Below, piece after piece: positions 45,657-54,496 of a stretch of 64,000 nt of DNA. Location: positions 2,350,609 to 2,414,608 of the forward strand of contig NZ_LMFS01000001.1 in assembly GCF_001426945.1 (NCBI RefSeq), in the 5' to 3' direction. The notes beneath the pieces were generated by a model. That model was not told the origin of the DNA. It worked only from the letters and a program-made list of their open reading frames with translations, and ran no database searches. Source of the DNA: Pseudolabrys sp. Root1462. Lineage in GTDB: Bacteria > Pseudomonadota > Alphaproteobacteria > Rhizobiales > Xanthobacteraceae. How positions within the stretch are numbered: position 1 is the first letter of the stretch; every line of letters starts with the position of its first letter. A program made the translations under genes and the position numbers.

Positions 45657-45926
45657 CGATCATTTCCCGGCATTGGCAGCGCGATCCGGTTACCGTAGCG
45701 TTCGGCACCATCATCGCGTTGCTGATTCGAATTAGTTAGTTAACACATCTTTCTGGAAATGCCAGCCTTATTTCCGCGACGGTTGTGGCGGCGGTATCGG
45801 ACGGCGCGCGCTATGCAATGCACAGGCCCGCAACCCGCGATTTATGTATGTTTACAACCTTAGTTCTATAATATATGCCTGATATGCCCGTCGGCCGAAC
45901 GCTGCGGCGGCGAACAGGACCATCCC
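45657..45926. promoter_or_regulatory. Divergent regulatory region MarR2 / UbiX
   Basis: 270 bp between divergent genes. AT-rich patches near each start (around 45725-45755 with AGTTAGTTAACAC, and 45838-45885 with TATAATATATG) fit two back-to-back promoters. I found no long perfect palindrome. Confidence 0.5.
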
Positions 45927-46511
45927 GTGACCAAGCGTATCATCGTCGGCATCAGCGGCGCCTCGGGGGCAATCCTCGGTATCCGGACACTCGAGGCCCT
46001 GCGCCTCGCCGGCGTCGAGACACACCTCGTTCTCAGCAAGTCGGCGCTGCTGACGATTGCGAGCGAAACCGATTACGCGCCTGCGCAGGTCCGCGACCTC
46101 GCCGATGTCACCTACAAAGCCGAGAATGTCGGCGCCGCCATTGCCAGCGGCTCGTTCAGAACCATGGGGATGATCGTCATTCCCTGCTCAATTCGCTCGT
46201 TATCTGAGATTGCGTACGGCAATACGACGACGCTGCTGACCCGCGCCGCCGACGTCGTCCTCAAGGAACGCCGCAAGCTCGTCCTCATGGTGCGCGAGAC
46301 GCCGCTGCACCTTGGTCATCTCAAAACCATGACGCGAGCCGCCGAAATCGGCGCGGTGATCGCGCCGTTCATGCCGGCGCTCTACACCCGGCCGCAGACC
46401 ATCGACGACATTATCAACCATACGGTCGGACGCGTGCTCGACCAGTTCGACATCGATACCGGAGCCGTCAAGCGCTGGGGCGAACAGGTCCCGGCCATTG
46501 GCGAAACATAA
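45927..46511 (+). CDS. ubiX: UbiX family flavin prenyltransferase
   Basis: A 194-aa enzyme that attaches a dimethylallyl group to reduced FMN to make prenyl-FMN. The FMN-binding GISGASGAILGIRTLEAL is at the N-terminus, with VIPCSIRSLSEIAYGN and the conserved RKLVLMVRETPLHLGHL further on. The GTG start has AGGA 7 bp upstream. It lies 20 bp before the UbiD-family gene. The pairing means it supplies the cofactor for that decarboxylase rather than for ubiquinone synthesis alone. This copy may duplicate a housekeeping ubiX elsewhere. Confidence 0.93.
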   Translation: MTKRIIVGISGASGAILGIRTLEALRLAGVETHLVLSKSALLTIASETDYAPAQVRDLADVTYKAENVGAAIASGSFRTMGMIVIPCSIRSLSEIAYGNTTTLLTRAADVVLKERRKLVLMVRETPLHLGHLKTMTRAAEIGAVIAPFMPALYTRPQTIDDIINHTVGRVLDQFDIDTGAVKRWGEQVPAIGET

Positions 46512-46531
46512 CGTTCAAGGGAATGCCGGAT

Positions 46532-47962
46532 ATGTACCGTGACTTGCGTGAATTCATCGATCTCGTAGACGGCCTGGGGGCGCTGCGGCGGATCGATAAC
46601 GCCGACCTCATGCTCGAGATCGGCGGCATCACGGAAGTCGCCGCCGGCATGCCGGAATGCCCGGCGCTGCTGTTCGACAACATCAAGGGCTACCCGAAGG
46701 GTTATCGCATCTTCAGCAACGCCACCGTGAGCGCGCAGCGCGCCGCGCTGGCGCTCGGCCTCGATCCGCATTTGCGGCCGCTCGACGCGCTGAAGGCCTG
46801 GATGGCGAAGCGCCAGACGCTGAAGACGCTCGACCCCGTTGTCGTGAAAGACGCTGCCTGGCTCGAGAATTCGATGACCGGCGACGATGTCGATCTGGCG
46901 CGTCTACCGTCGCCGCACTGGCACCCGGACGATGGCGGCCCCTACATCGGCTCCGGCAGCCTGGTGATCATGGGCGACGCCGACGACGGCTGGGTCAACG
47001 CCTCGATTTATCGCGTGCAGGTGCATGGCAAGGATCAGGTGACGATCCAGTTCGATCATCAGGGCCGCCACGGCGCGATGATCTCGAAGAAATACTGGGA
47101 GCGCGGCAAGCCCTGCCCCGTGGTCGTCGTCAATGGCGAAGATCCGGCGTTGTTCATCGCCGGCTTCGAATATCTGCCGGCCGGTCAATCGGAATATGCC
47201 TTTGCCGGCGCGATCAAGGGAGCGCCGATCGAAGTGCACCCCGGTCCGGTCACGCGCCTGCCGATCCCGGCCTATGCCGAAAGCGTGCTCGAAGGCGAAC
47301 TGCCGCCGATTTCGGAAGTGAGCCTGCTTGAGGGCCCGTTCGGCGAATTCACCGGTTACTATGCCGCCGACAAGCGGCCGGCGCCGGTGATGAAGGTCAC
47401 GGCCATCCACCACCGCAATGATCCGATCCTGCTCGGCTCGCCGCCGATGAAGCCGCCGCGCTTCCATTTCGGCCTGCCGTTCCGTGGCGCCGGCATCTGG
47501 CAGAACCTGATCGCCTGCGGCGTCACCGATGTCGTCGGCGTCTGGCAGCATGTCTCGCAGCTCATGACCGTAATCGCGCTCGAACAACGCTATCCCGGCC
47601 ACGCCAAGCGTGCCGGGCTGATCGCCGCAGCCAACAGCTATATGGGCCGCCTGGTCGTGGTCGTCGATGAGGACGTCGATCCGTCCAATCTCGCCGACGT
47701 GATGTGGGCGGTGACGACGCGCTCGGAGCCGTCGGAATCGGTGGACATCATCCGCGGCGGCTGGAGCTCGGGCCTCGATCCTCGCCTGACGCCGGAAGCC
47801 CGTGATCAGGGCCTGACGCAGAACTCGAAGATGATCATCGACGCCTGCCGTCCGTTCGGCTGGCGCAACAAATTTGCAAAGACCTCGGCGCTCTCGCTCG
47901 CCGAGAGCCGCGTCATCGAGGACAAATGGATGGCGAGCCTGAGACCTGCCATCCGCAGCTGA
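46532..47962 (+). CDS. UbiD family prenyl-FMN-dependent decarboxylase
   Basis: A 476-aa decarboxylase. The prFMN site residues known for the family are all visible: Arg161 in IYRVQVHGKD, and the pair Glu267 and Glu272 in EGPFGEFTGY. Substrates of the family include 4-hydroxybenzoate, aryl acrylates, and furan or pyrrole carboxylates. I prefer ATG 46532 (AAGGGA 9 bp upstream) over ATG 46523, which abuts the ribosome-binding site. It is followed by a 2-hydroxyacid dehydrogenase 12 bp away. Together with HpaB nearby this suggests an aromatic or heteroaromatic acid. Confidence 0.92.
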   Translation: MYRDLREFIDLVDGLGALRRIDNADLMLEIGGITEVAAGMPECPALLFDNIKGYPKGYRIFSNATVSAQRAALALGLDPHLRPLDALKAWMAKRQTLKTLDPVVVKDAAWLENSMTGDDVDLARLPSPHWHPDDGGPYIGSGSLVIMGDADDGWVNASIYRVQVHGKDQVTIQFDHQGRHGAMISKKYWERGKPCPVVVVNGEDPALFIAGFEYLPAGQSEYAFAGAIKGAPIEVHPGPVTRLPIPAYAESVLEGELPPISEVSLLEGPFGEFTGYYAADKRPAPVMKVTAIHHRNDPILLGSPPMKPPRFHFGLPFRGAGIWQNLIACGVTDVVGVWQHVSQLMTVIALEQRYPGHAKRAGLIAAANSYMGRLVVVVDEDVDPSNLADVMWAVTTRSEPSESVDIIRGGWSSGLDPRLTPEARDQGLTQNSKMIIDACRPFGWRNKFAKTSALSLAESRVIEDKWMASLRPAIRS

Positions 47963-47974
47963 TCGAAGCGCACC

Positions 47975-49045
47975 ATGCCGAAGCCCAGGATCCTCGTCTT
48001 CGCGCCGCTCGCCGGCACAGATCAGATGATGAGTGAACTGGCCGCGCACGGTTACGACGTCGTGCTCGGCGAGCCGCGCTGGCAGCAGCCCGGCCGCGCG
48101 CAGGCCTCGGAAATCGCCGCCGCCGCGCGCGACGCCGTCGCGCTGATGGGCACCTCGATCCGAGCTACGCCGATCAGCCGAGAGGTGATCGAAGCCTCGC
48201 CTCATTTGCGCACCGTGACCAAGTATTCCGTCGGCGTCGACGACGTCGACGTCGCCGCCGCCACCGAGCGCGGCATCCTCGTCTGCCACGGCCCGACCGA
48301 AGACAACTGCTTCGCGGTCGCCGAGAACACCATCGCCCTGATGCTGGCGCTGCTGAAGAAGATCCGCCGCCGCGACGCCGATGTGCGCGCCGGCCAGTGG
48401 CGCGAGGAGCGGCACGCCGCGACTTTTCTCGGCGCTCGTGTGTCCGATGGCTATCCGGGCATCACCGTCGGCTTGGTCGGCCTTGGCCGCATCGGCACGC
48501 GCGTTTCGCAACTACTGGCGCCGTGGCGGCTGCGCGTCATCGCCTACGACCCTTACGTGCCGCCAATCAGCTTCATGCTCGCCGGCGTCGAGCGCGTCGA
48601 TTACGAAACGCTGCTGCGGCGATCCGACGTCATCTCGTTCCATGCGACGCTCAGCGACGAAACGCGCATGATGTTCGGGGCGCGCGAGATTAGCCTCACC
48701 AAGCCAGGCACCATCGTCATCAACACCGCGCGCGGCAAGATGATCGACGAGGGCGCCGTCGCCGCCGCGCTGCGAGAAGGCCGGCTCGGCGGCGCGGCGA
48801 TCGACGCTTTCGAAGAAGAGCCGCTGCCGATGAACTCGCCGCTGCGCGCCATCGGCGACACGCTGATCCTGTCGCCACACGCCACCGCGAAGACCGACAC
48901 GATCGAATTGCGCGCCGGTGCCGAATGGGCCGGGCGCTCGGTGCACGACGCGCTCAGCGGCCGCGTGCCCGACAATGTCTACAACAAGGACGCCATCGCG
49001 CTGTGGAAGAAGCGGTTCGGCGGCGTCGATCTGTCGAAATCCTGA
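47975..49045 (+). CDS. D-isomer-specific 2-hydroxyacid dehydrogenase
   Basis: A 356-aa NAD-dependent dehydrogenase with the complete active site: Arg253 in NTARGKMID, Glu282 in AFEEEPLP and His302 in LSPHATAKT. The Rossmann motif GLVGLGRIG is at 166-174. It resembles 3-phosphoglycerate dehydrogenase-like and glyoxylate-reductase-like enzymes but lacks the C-terminal ACT domain of SerA. Being third in the UbiX-UbiD unit, it may act on a 2-oxo or 2-hydroxy acid of the same pathway. A strong hairpin follows its stop. Confidence 0.9.
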   Translation: MPKPRILVFAPLAGTDQMMSELAAHGYDVVLGEPRWQQPGRAQASEIAAAARDAVALMGTSIRATPISREVIEASPHLRTVTKYSVGVDDVDVAAATERGILVCHGPTEDNCFAVAENTIALMLALLKKIRRRDADVRAGQWREERHAATFLGARVSDGYPGITVGLVGLGRIGTRVSQLLAPWRLRVIAYDPYVPPISFMLAGVERVDYETLLRRSDVISFHATLSDETRMMFGAREISLTKPGTIVINTARGKMIDEGAVAAALREGRLGGAAIDAFEEEPLPMNSPLRAIGDTLILSPHATAKTDTIELRAGAEWAGRSVHDALSGRVPDNVYNKDAIALWKKRFGGVDLSKS

Positions 49046-49058
49046 GCGCATAGAAAAA

Positions 49059-49081
49059 GGGCCGCCCTGTGCGGGCGGCCC
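49059..49081 (-). terminator. Strong rho-independent terminator between converging genes
   Basis: GGGCCGCCC (49059-49067) pairs with GGGCGGCCC (49073-49081) over a 5-nt loop. On the minus strand the stem is followed by TTTTT, so it is a textbook terminator for the alanine dehydrogenase gene. It may also stop the plus-strand 2-hydroxyacid dehydrogenase transcript. Confidence 0.85.
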
Positions 49082-49117
49082 AGTGTCACCGGGAGGGGTT
49101 TCCGGTGGGAATCGGCC

Positions 49118-50233
49118 TTATGCCGCGATGGCGCTTTCAGCCGACACATAAGGCAGGTTGAGGCTGTCGGCGACCGCCTTATAGGTCACCTTGCCTTTGT
49201 GAACGTTGAGGCCGTTGCGCAAATGCGGATTGGCCAGCAGTGCCTTCAAGCCCGACGAGGCCAGAGCCAGACCGAACGGCAGCGTCGCGTTGTTGAGCGC
49301 GTGGCTCGAGGTCACCGGCACCGCGCCCGGCATATTGGCAACGCAGTAATGGATGACGCCGTCCACAACATAGGTCGGTTCGGCATGCGTCGTCGCGTGC
49401 GAGGTCTCGAAGCAGCCGCCCTGGTCGATGGCAACATCGACGATCACCGCGCCTTTCTTCATCGTCTTCAGTTTGTCGCGGCTGACGAGCTTCGGCGCGC
49501 TGGCGCCTGGCACCAGCACCGCGCCGATCACGACATCGGCGGCCGCCACTTCGTTGTCGAGCGCCTCGGAGGTGGAATATAAGGTGCGAACCCGGCCCGC
49601 GAACAACTCATCGAGTTCACGAAGCCGAGGCAGAGAACGGTCGAGGACGGTCACCTCGGCGCCGAGGCCGACGGCCATGCGCGCCGCGTGAACACCAACG
49701 ACGCCGCCACCGATGACGACGACGCGGCCGGCGGGCACGCCCGGCACGCCGCCGATCAGCAAGCCACGGCCGCCGGCCGGACGCTTGAGCGCAACACCCG
49801 CCGCCTCGATCGCGAGGCGCCCGGCGACTTCGCTCATCGGCGCCAGCAGCGGCAGGCCGCCGCGGTCGTCCGTGACGGTCTCATAGGCGACTGCCGTGCA
49901 TCCTGACTTGACCAGCGCCGCGGTCTGTTTCGGATCCGGCGCCAAATGGAGATAGGTGAACAGGATCTGGCCTTGGCGGAGCTGGGCGCATTCGTCCAGT
50001 TGCGGCTCCTTGACCTTGACGATCATGTCCGCCGCCTTGAACACCTCGGCCGCGGATTGGGCGATATCGGCGCCGGCCTGACGATAGACGTCGTCCGCAG
50101 CGCCGATGCCGTCGCCGGCGCCGCTCTGCACCAGGACCTTGTGGCCGCGTTGGACATATTCCCGGACCGACGCCGGGGTCAGGCCAACGCGGTACTCATG
50201 AGTTTTGATTTCGCTTGGAACGCCGACGAGCAT
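49118..50233 (-). CDS. ald: Alanine dehydrogenase
   Basis: A 371-aa enzyme interconverting L-alanine with pyruvate, ammonia and NADH. The N-terminal substrate block GVPSEIKTHEYRVGLTPASV and the Rossmann motif VVVIGGGVVGVHAARMAVGLGAEV are diagnostic. The active-site loop DVAIDQGGCFETSHATTH is intact, and the length matches the family. GAGGAGGGG precedes the ATG. It is divergent from an Lrp-type regulator, a known pairing in alphaproteobacteria (AldR/ald). It may recycle the nitrogen released by the class III aminotransferase or amidases nearby. Confidence 0.95.
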   Translation of the reverse strand: MLVGVPSEIKTHEYRVGLTPASVREYVQRGHKVLVQSGAGDGIGAADDVYRQAGADIAQSAAEVFKAADMIVKVKEPQLDECAQLRQGQILFTYLHLAPDPKQTAALVKSGCTAVAYETVTDDRGGLPLLAPMSEVAGRLAIEAAGVALKRPAGGRGLLIGGVPGVPAGRVVVIGGGVVGVHAARMAVGLGAEVTVLDRSLPRLRELDELFAGRVRTLYSTSEALDNEVAAADVVIGAVLVPGASAPKLVSRDKLKTMKKGAVIVDVAIDQGGCFETSHATTHAEPTYVVDGVIHYCVANMPGAVPVTSSHALNNATLPFGLALASSGLKALLANPHLRNGLNVHKGKVTYKAVADSLNLPYVSAESAIAA

Positions 50234-50356
50234 GGGCTCCCCTCCTCTGTTGGCGACAAGCTAGACCAGGTCGAAGTTGTCTTTCCGGCGTTTCCTGCGT
50301 AATCTTGTCACTCCACGCAGTATTTCTGCGCGTGCTGCCGAGATGTGGCTCGTTTC

Positions 50357-50851
50357 ATGCACGACTTGGACCGCATCGATATCGCTTTGCTGCGCGAGAT
50401 CGCGAGCAACGCGCGCGTCTCGCATGTCGATCTTGCCGAACGCGTCGGCCTGTCGAGCACGGCCTGTTCGCGGCGCCTCGCCACGCTCGAAGAGGAAGGT
50501 TTCATCGCCGGCTATCACGCCGCGCTGGGCCTGCAGGCGCTTGGGCTCGGCACCACGGTGATCGTGCGCATCACGCTGGAAAGCCAGAGCGAAGACGCGC
50601 TGCAGGCTTTCGAGGCCGCGGTGGCCGAGTGCCCGTCGGTCATCCGCTGCCTGCTGATGTCTGGCTCGGACGACTATCTTGTGACTATTCTCGCCCGCGG
50701 CATCGAGGACTTCGAGCAGATCCACAAGACGCAACTGTCGCGCCTGCCGAAGGTGGCCCGCATCCACTCGAGCTTTGCCATCCGCAACGTCGTCGAACGC
50801 CCCTTCCCGCCGACCGCTTTGGCCGAAAGCGCAAAGCGGTCGAAGCGGTAG
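50357..50851 (+). CDS. Lrp/AsnC-family regulator of alanine dehydrogenase
   Basis: A 164-aa regulator with an N-terminal helix-turn-helix (LDRIDIALLREIASNARVSHVDLAERVGLSSTACSRRLATLEEEGFI) and a C-terminal RAM/AsnC ligand-binding domain (TTVIVRITLESQ...VIRCLLMSGSDDYLVTILARGIEDF). The ATG at 50357 is preferred; a GTG at 50345 adds four residues. It is divergent from ald and probably activates it in response to alanine. Confidence 0.88.
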   Translation: MHDLDRIDIALLREIASNARVSHVDLAERVGLSSTACSRRLATLEEEGFIAGYHAALGLQALGLGTTVIVRITLESQSEDALQAFEAAVAECPSVIRCLLMSGSDDYLVTILARGIEDFEQIHKTQLSRLPKVARIHSSFAIRNVVERPFPPTALAESAKRSKR

Positions 50852-50860
50852 GACGCTTGC

Positions 50861-52378
50861 TTACTTCGTGTCGCCGATCGGCGGCAGCGCGAGCGCGCTT
50901 TCGACCATGCCAGTGGCGCGGGCGAAATCGAAGTTGCGATAGACGTTCATCTTCACCAGGAACGACGCGCCGCCGTAGAACTTCTCATATTGTTGGTGAC
51001 GGCTGCCGAACTCGGACCCGATGAAATCCCAAGCCATGCGCATCACGGCCACGCGGCTCCTGGCGTCGGCGACGCCGGACTGCATGAAGCGGTCGATGTC
51101 GGAACGCATGTCGGCGTTCTGGAAGTCGGCGTAAGCCGACGGCACCGTGATCATGCCGGCGCCGCTCAGTTCGCGAATGATCTCGAGCATGCGCGAGTTC
51201 AGTTCGGACTGCAGCGCCATGATCGAATAAAGCGCGGTCTTGGATGGCCAGAGCACGCCATCCTTGTCGATCGTTGCCGTGGTCTCCTGGGACAACAGCA
51301 TGTTCTCGACGATCGAGACGAGCGAAGCCAGCTCGCCCATCTGGACCTGAACGGCCGGGTTGGAATCGTTGCCGGTCATCTCGTTCATGCGCTTGGCAAG
51401 ACCGATCATGAACCGCAGCTTGGTCGCATAGCGCGCCTGGGCCTGATAGTTGCCATAGAGGTGCGACGGCGTGCGCCACCACTGATCGCGGCACACCGCG
51501 GGATTGCGGTAGATGAAGACGTTCTCCCACGGCACGAAGACGTTATCGAGAACGACGAAGCAATCGACTTCATCGAAGCGCGAGGACAGCGGGTAGTCGA
51601 ACGAATTTTCCGCAACATTGGCGTAAGCCCGGCGCGGGTAGAGCTTGAGCCCCGGCGCATTGGCCGGAATAGCGACGCCATTGGCGTAGTTCTCATCGCC
51701 TGCCTGCAATGGATGGATGCAGCTCAGGTAGATGTAGTCGGAGTAAAGGCCAGCGGTCGCGAGCTGCTGCGCGCCCGACAGGATGATGCCGCCATCTGTC
51801 TCCTTGACGACACCGGCATACAGCGTCGGATCGCTCTGCTGATGCGCCGGCTTGCTGCGGTCGATCTGCGGCGGGACGATGGCGTAGCTGAGATATTGAT
51901 GGGTATCGCGGATCTTCTCGTAAAAGTTGACCACATTATCGGCGAATTGCTGGCCGCCCGCCGCGAAGACGCTCGGCACCGCAGCGTAACCGGCGAAAAA
52001 GCCGGCGACGTGGTCGGGCGTCCGCCCCATCAGGCCGTAGGTCGCTTCAGCCCAGGTCTCGGCGGCCAGGCGTTTGGCCTTGAGATCGGCGTGGGTTTTC
52101 GGAATCTGGTAGGCGCGCCAGACCGGATTGCCGGTTTTCGGCGAAGTGAAGGTCATGCGCTCGCGCATCTCCGGCGCGGCAGCGACGTCGAACAGGCGCG
52201 CCAGCGACTTTGCTCCCCCGGAGAATGCCGGATGGGTCGTAACGTCCTTCACCTTTTCGCCATCGACATAGACCTGACGGCCGTCGCGCAGGGATTCGAG
52301 ATATTCGGCGCCCGTGCGCAACCCGCTGCCGGCGCTCGTCCGAGAACTCCCCTTCGTCACGTTTTCAACGACGTTCAT
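50861..52378 (-). CDS. 4-hydroxyphenylacetate 3-monooxygenase (HpaB)-family oxygenase
   Basis: A 505-aa flavin-dependent monooxygenase of the two-component HpaB/PvcC family. Typical blocks are RTGAEYLESLRDGRQVYVDGE at the N-terminus, MGRTPDHVAGFFAGYAA, FDEVDCFVVLDNVFVPWENVF and YQAQARYATKLRFMIGLAKRM. It uses FADH2 supplied by a separate reductase; a candidate gene is at 55807-56364. The start at 52378 has AAGGA 5 bp upstream, while the frame is open to 52468. It is divergent from the MFS unit. The likely reaction is ortho-hydroxylation of a phenol or similar ring. Confidence 0.9.
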   Translation of the reverse strand: MNVVENVTKGSSRTSAGSGLRTGAEYLESLRDGRQVYVDGEKVKDVTTHPAFSGGAKSLARLFDVAAAPEMRERMTFTSPKTGNPVWRAYQIPKTHADLKAKRLAAETWAEATYGLMGRTPDHVAGFFAGYAAVPSVFAAGGQQFADNVVNFYEKIRDTHQYLSYAIVPPQIDRSKPAHQQSDPTLYAGVVKETDGGIILSGAQQLATAGLYSDYIYLSCIHPLQAGDENYANGVAIPANAPGLKLYPRRAYANVAENSFDYPLSSRFDEVDCFVVLDNVFVPWENVFIYRNPAVCRDQWWRTPSHLYGNYQAQARYATKLRFMIGLAKRMNEMTGNDSNPAVQVQMGELASLVSIVENMLLSQETTATIDKDGVLWPSKTALYSIMALQSELNSRMLEIIRELSGAGMITVPSAYADFQNADMRSDIDRFMQSGVADARSRVAVMRMAWDFIGSEFGSRHQQYEKFYGGASFLVKMNVYRNFDFARATGMVESALALPPIGDTK

Positions 52379-52463
52379 GGCGTTCCTTAACCTCCGCGGT
52401 CCGATGGATCTCTCGTCAGGATGGGGAAAACCGCCCCTACCCGGCTCTTGCATTATGCTATAA

Positions 52464-52477
52464 AACATAGGTATGTT
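52464..52477. promoter_or_regulatory. Inverted repeat between HpaB and MFS genes
   Basis: AACATA-GG-TATGTT is a perfect 14-bp palindrome in the AT-rich gap between the divergent HpaB and MFS genes, 49 bp upstream of the MFS start. MarR3, encoded in the same plus-strand unit, is the obvious candidate to bind it. Confidence 0.5.
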
Positions 52478-52526
52478 AGATTAGCAATCAAATTTCACAC
52501 CCCGCCGGGACAACGAGGAAAATTCG

Positions 52527-53774
52527 ATGGCAACGAGTTCGATTTCCGAGGCCCCCTCTGCTGTAAGTCCGGCTGCGAAGCGTCGTTGGCTGGTCGCCGG
52601 CGTTCTGCTGCTGGTCGTCATCGCCGGCTTTTTCGATCGCATCAGCATCGCGGTGCTGTTCACGAACAGCGAGTTCAATCAGGCGATCGGGATCGGCTTC
52701 AATCCGCCGATGCTCGGCCTCTTGATGACGTCGTTCCTGTTTGCCTATGGCGTCTCCGGCGTGCTCCTGAGTTTCATCGGTGACATTTATGGGCCGCGGC
52801 GCAGCCTCGCGGTCGGCGCCTCGCTGTGGGGCGTGTTCATGGTGCTGATCGGCGCCGCCAGTTCCTTCACGTCGATGATCGTCTACCGCGTGCTGCTCGG
52901 CCTCGCCGAAGGGCCGCAGTTCGCTTTGGTCAACAAGGTGGTCAAGCGCTGGTTTCCCAAGCACGAGCAGGCTCGCGCCAATTCAGTGTGGATGGTCGGC
53001 AGCCCGCTCGGCTCCGCCATCGGTTTTCCGCTGACCATTGCCCTGGTGGCCGCCTTCGGCTGGCGGTCGTCGTTTTACGCCCTGGCGATCCTCAACATCG
53101 TGATCATCGTGCCGCTGGTTCTGATGCTGGTGCGCGACTGGCCGCCGCATCGTGAAGCCGAGGCGCGCGCCGAGGAAGTCTCAACCACGTCAATGACCGG
53201 CAGCATCGGCATCTTCCTGAAGGACTGGCGCTTCTGGATGATCCTGCTCTTCAATTCGGCCTGTCTGGTCTATCTCTGGGGCCTCAACGCCTGGCTGCCG
53301 AGCTACCTGCAGAAGGTGCAGCATTTCGATTTGAAGTCGCTCGGCTTCTTCGCGTCGCTGCCCTTCATCCTGATGTTTTTCGGCGAACTGCTCGGCGGTT
53401 ACATCTCGGACCGTATTGGGCGCCGCGCCATCGTCTGCTTCGTCGGCCTGTTCATGGCCGGGGCGCTGATTTACGTGGTGTCGTACGTTTCGAACCCCTA
53501 TGCCGCCGCAATCGTGATGGCGCTGAGCGCCGGTTTCTGGGGCTCCGCGCTGCCGCCTTTGTTCGCCATGGCCGCGCAGATCATTCCGCCCCAGGTTACG
53601 GCATCGGGCGTCGGCGTCTACAACGGGGCCGGCAACTTGATCGGCGCCTGCTCGCCATTGCTGATGGGCTGGATCATCGGCACAGCCGGTAACTTCGACG
53701 CCGGCCTTCTGGTGCTGGTCGGCGCGGGAGTCCTCGGCTCGCTCGCCATGCTGCCGCTCATCAAGCGTTACTGA
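52527..53774 (+). CDS. MFS transporter, anion:cation symporter (ACS) type
   Basis: A 415-aa importer with twelve predicted helices. The ACS-like blocks are FFDRISIAVLF in helix 1 and FLFAYGVSGVLLSFIGDIYGPRRSLAVG covering helix 2 and its loop, as in phthalate, galactonate and 4-hydroxyphenylacetate permeases. ISDRIGRRAIVC is the second conserved loop. GAGG lies 8 bp before the ATG. It leads a plus-strand unit of seven genes. It probably brings in the organic acid degraded by the unit. Confidence 0.9.
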   Translation: MATSSISEAPSAVSPAAKRRWLVAGVLLLVVIAGFFDRISIAVLFTNSEFNQAIGIGFNPPMLGLLMTSFLFAYGVSGVLLSFIGDIYGPRRSLAVGASLWGVFMVLIGAASSFTSMIVYRVLLGLAEGPQFALVNKVVKRWFPKHEQARANSVWMVGSPLGSAIGFPLTIALVAAFGWRSSFYALAILNIVIIVPLVLMLVRDWPPHREAEARAEEVSTTSMTGSIGIFLKDWRFWMILLFNSACLVYLWGLNAWLPSYLQKVQHFDLKSLGFFASLPFILMFFGELLGGYISDRIGRRAIVCFVGLFMAGALIYVVSYVSNPYAAAIVMALSAGFWGSALPPLFAMAAQIIPPQVTASGVGVYNGAGNLIGACSPLLMGWIIGTAGNFDAGLLVLVGAGVLGSLAMLPLIKRY

Positions 53775-53793
53775 ACGCGCAAAGGATCAAGCC

Positions 53794-54483
53794 ATGCCCG
53801 AGATCAAACTTACTTTCTCATCGGACGATGCCAGCGGCGATATGAACGTCAGCATCTCCGCACTCGTCATCGCGGGCTGGACCGGACGCGACCAGGCGGC
53901 GATGGAGGCGCACATCGTCGAACTGGAAAAGCTCGGCGTGAAGCGGCCGGCCTCGACGCCGATCTTCTATCGCGGCGCCACGTCCCTGCTCACCCAGGCG
54001 GCGGACATCGAGGTCGTCGGCACACATTCGAGCGGCGAGGTCGAGCCGGTAATCTTCAGCCTGCCCGATGGCCTATGGCTCGGCGTCGGCTCCGACCACA
54101 CCGACCGTCAGGTCGAGACCGTCGGCATCACCATCTCCAAGCAGGTGTGCGCCAAGCCGGTGTCGAAGCGGCTGTGGCGCTTTGCCGACGTATCGGCGCG
54201 CTGGGATCAACTGCTGGTGCGCTCCTTCGCGACCCGCAACGGCAAGCGCAGCCTGTATCAGGAAGGTCCGCTGGCCAAGATGCGCCACCCTGACGACCTC
54301 ACCGCGCGCTATCTCGGCGCCGGCGCCAGGCTGCCAGTCGGCACCGCGATGTTCTGCGGAACGCTGGCCGTCCATGGTGAAATCGAGGGTGCCGACCTGT
54401 TCGAGCTCGAGCTCGAGGACCCGGTCGCCAAGCGCAAGATCACCCACCGTTACACCACCCTCACCCTGCCGATCGCCGGCTAA
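53794..54483 (+). CDS. DUF2848 family protein
   Basis: A 229-aa protein matching DUF2848. Blocks seen are LVIAGWTGRDQAAMEAHIVELEKLG, then SSGEVEPVIFSLPDG, GVGSDHTDRQVE and SKQVCAKPVSKRLW. The conserved acidic and His residues recall the fumarylacetoacetate-hydrolase fold, so a hydrolase or isomerase acting on a keto acid is possible. No function is established. AAGGA is positioned well before its ATG, and it follows the MFS gene by 19 bp. Confidence 0.8.
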   Translation: MPEIKLTFSSDDASGDMNVSISALVIAGWTGRDQAAMEAHIVELEKLGVKRPASTPIFYRGATSLLTQAADIEVVGTHSSGEVEPVIFSLPDGLWLGVGSDHTDRQVETVGITISKQVCAKPVSKRLWRFADVSARWDQLLVRSFATRNGKRSLYQEGPLAKMRHPDDLTARYLGAGARLPVGTAMFCGTLAVHGEIEGADLFELELEDPVAKRKITHRYTTLTLPIAG

Positions 54484-54496
54484 CACGCGAGGTCTC

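Noticed and set aside
46904-48511. 535-codon antisense frame over UbiD and the 2-hydroxyacid dehydrogenase
   Set aside because: Both sense-strand proteins have intact active sites; the antisense product is featureless.
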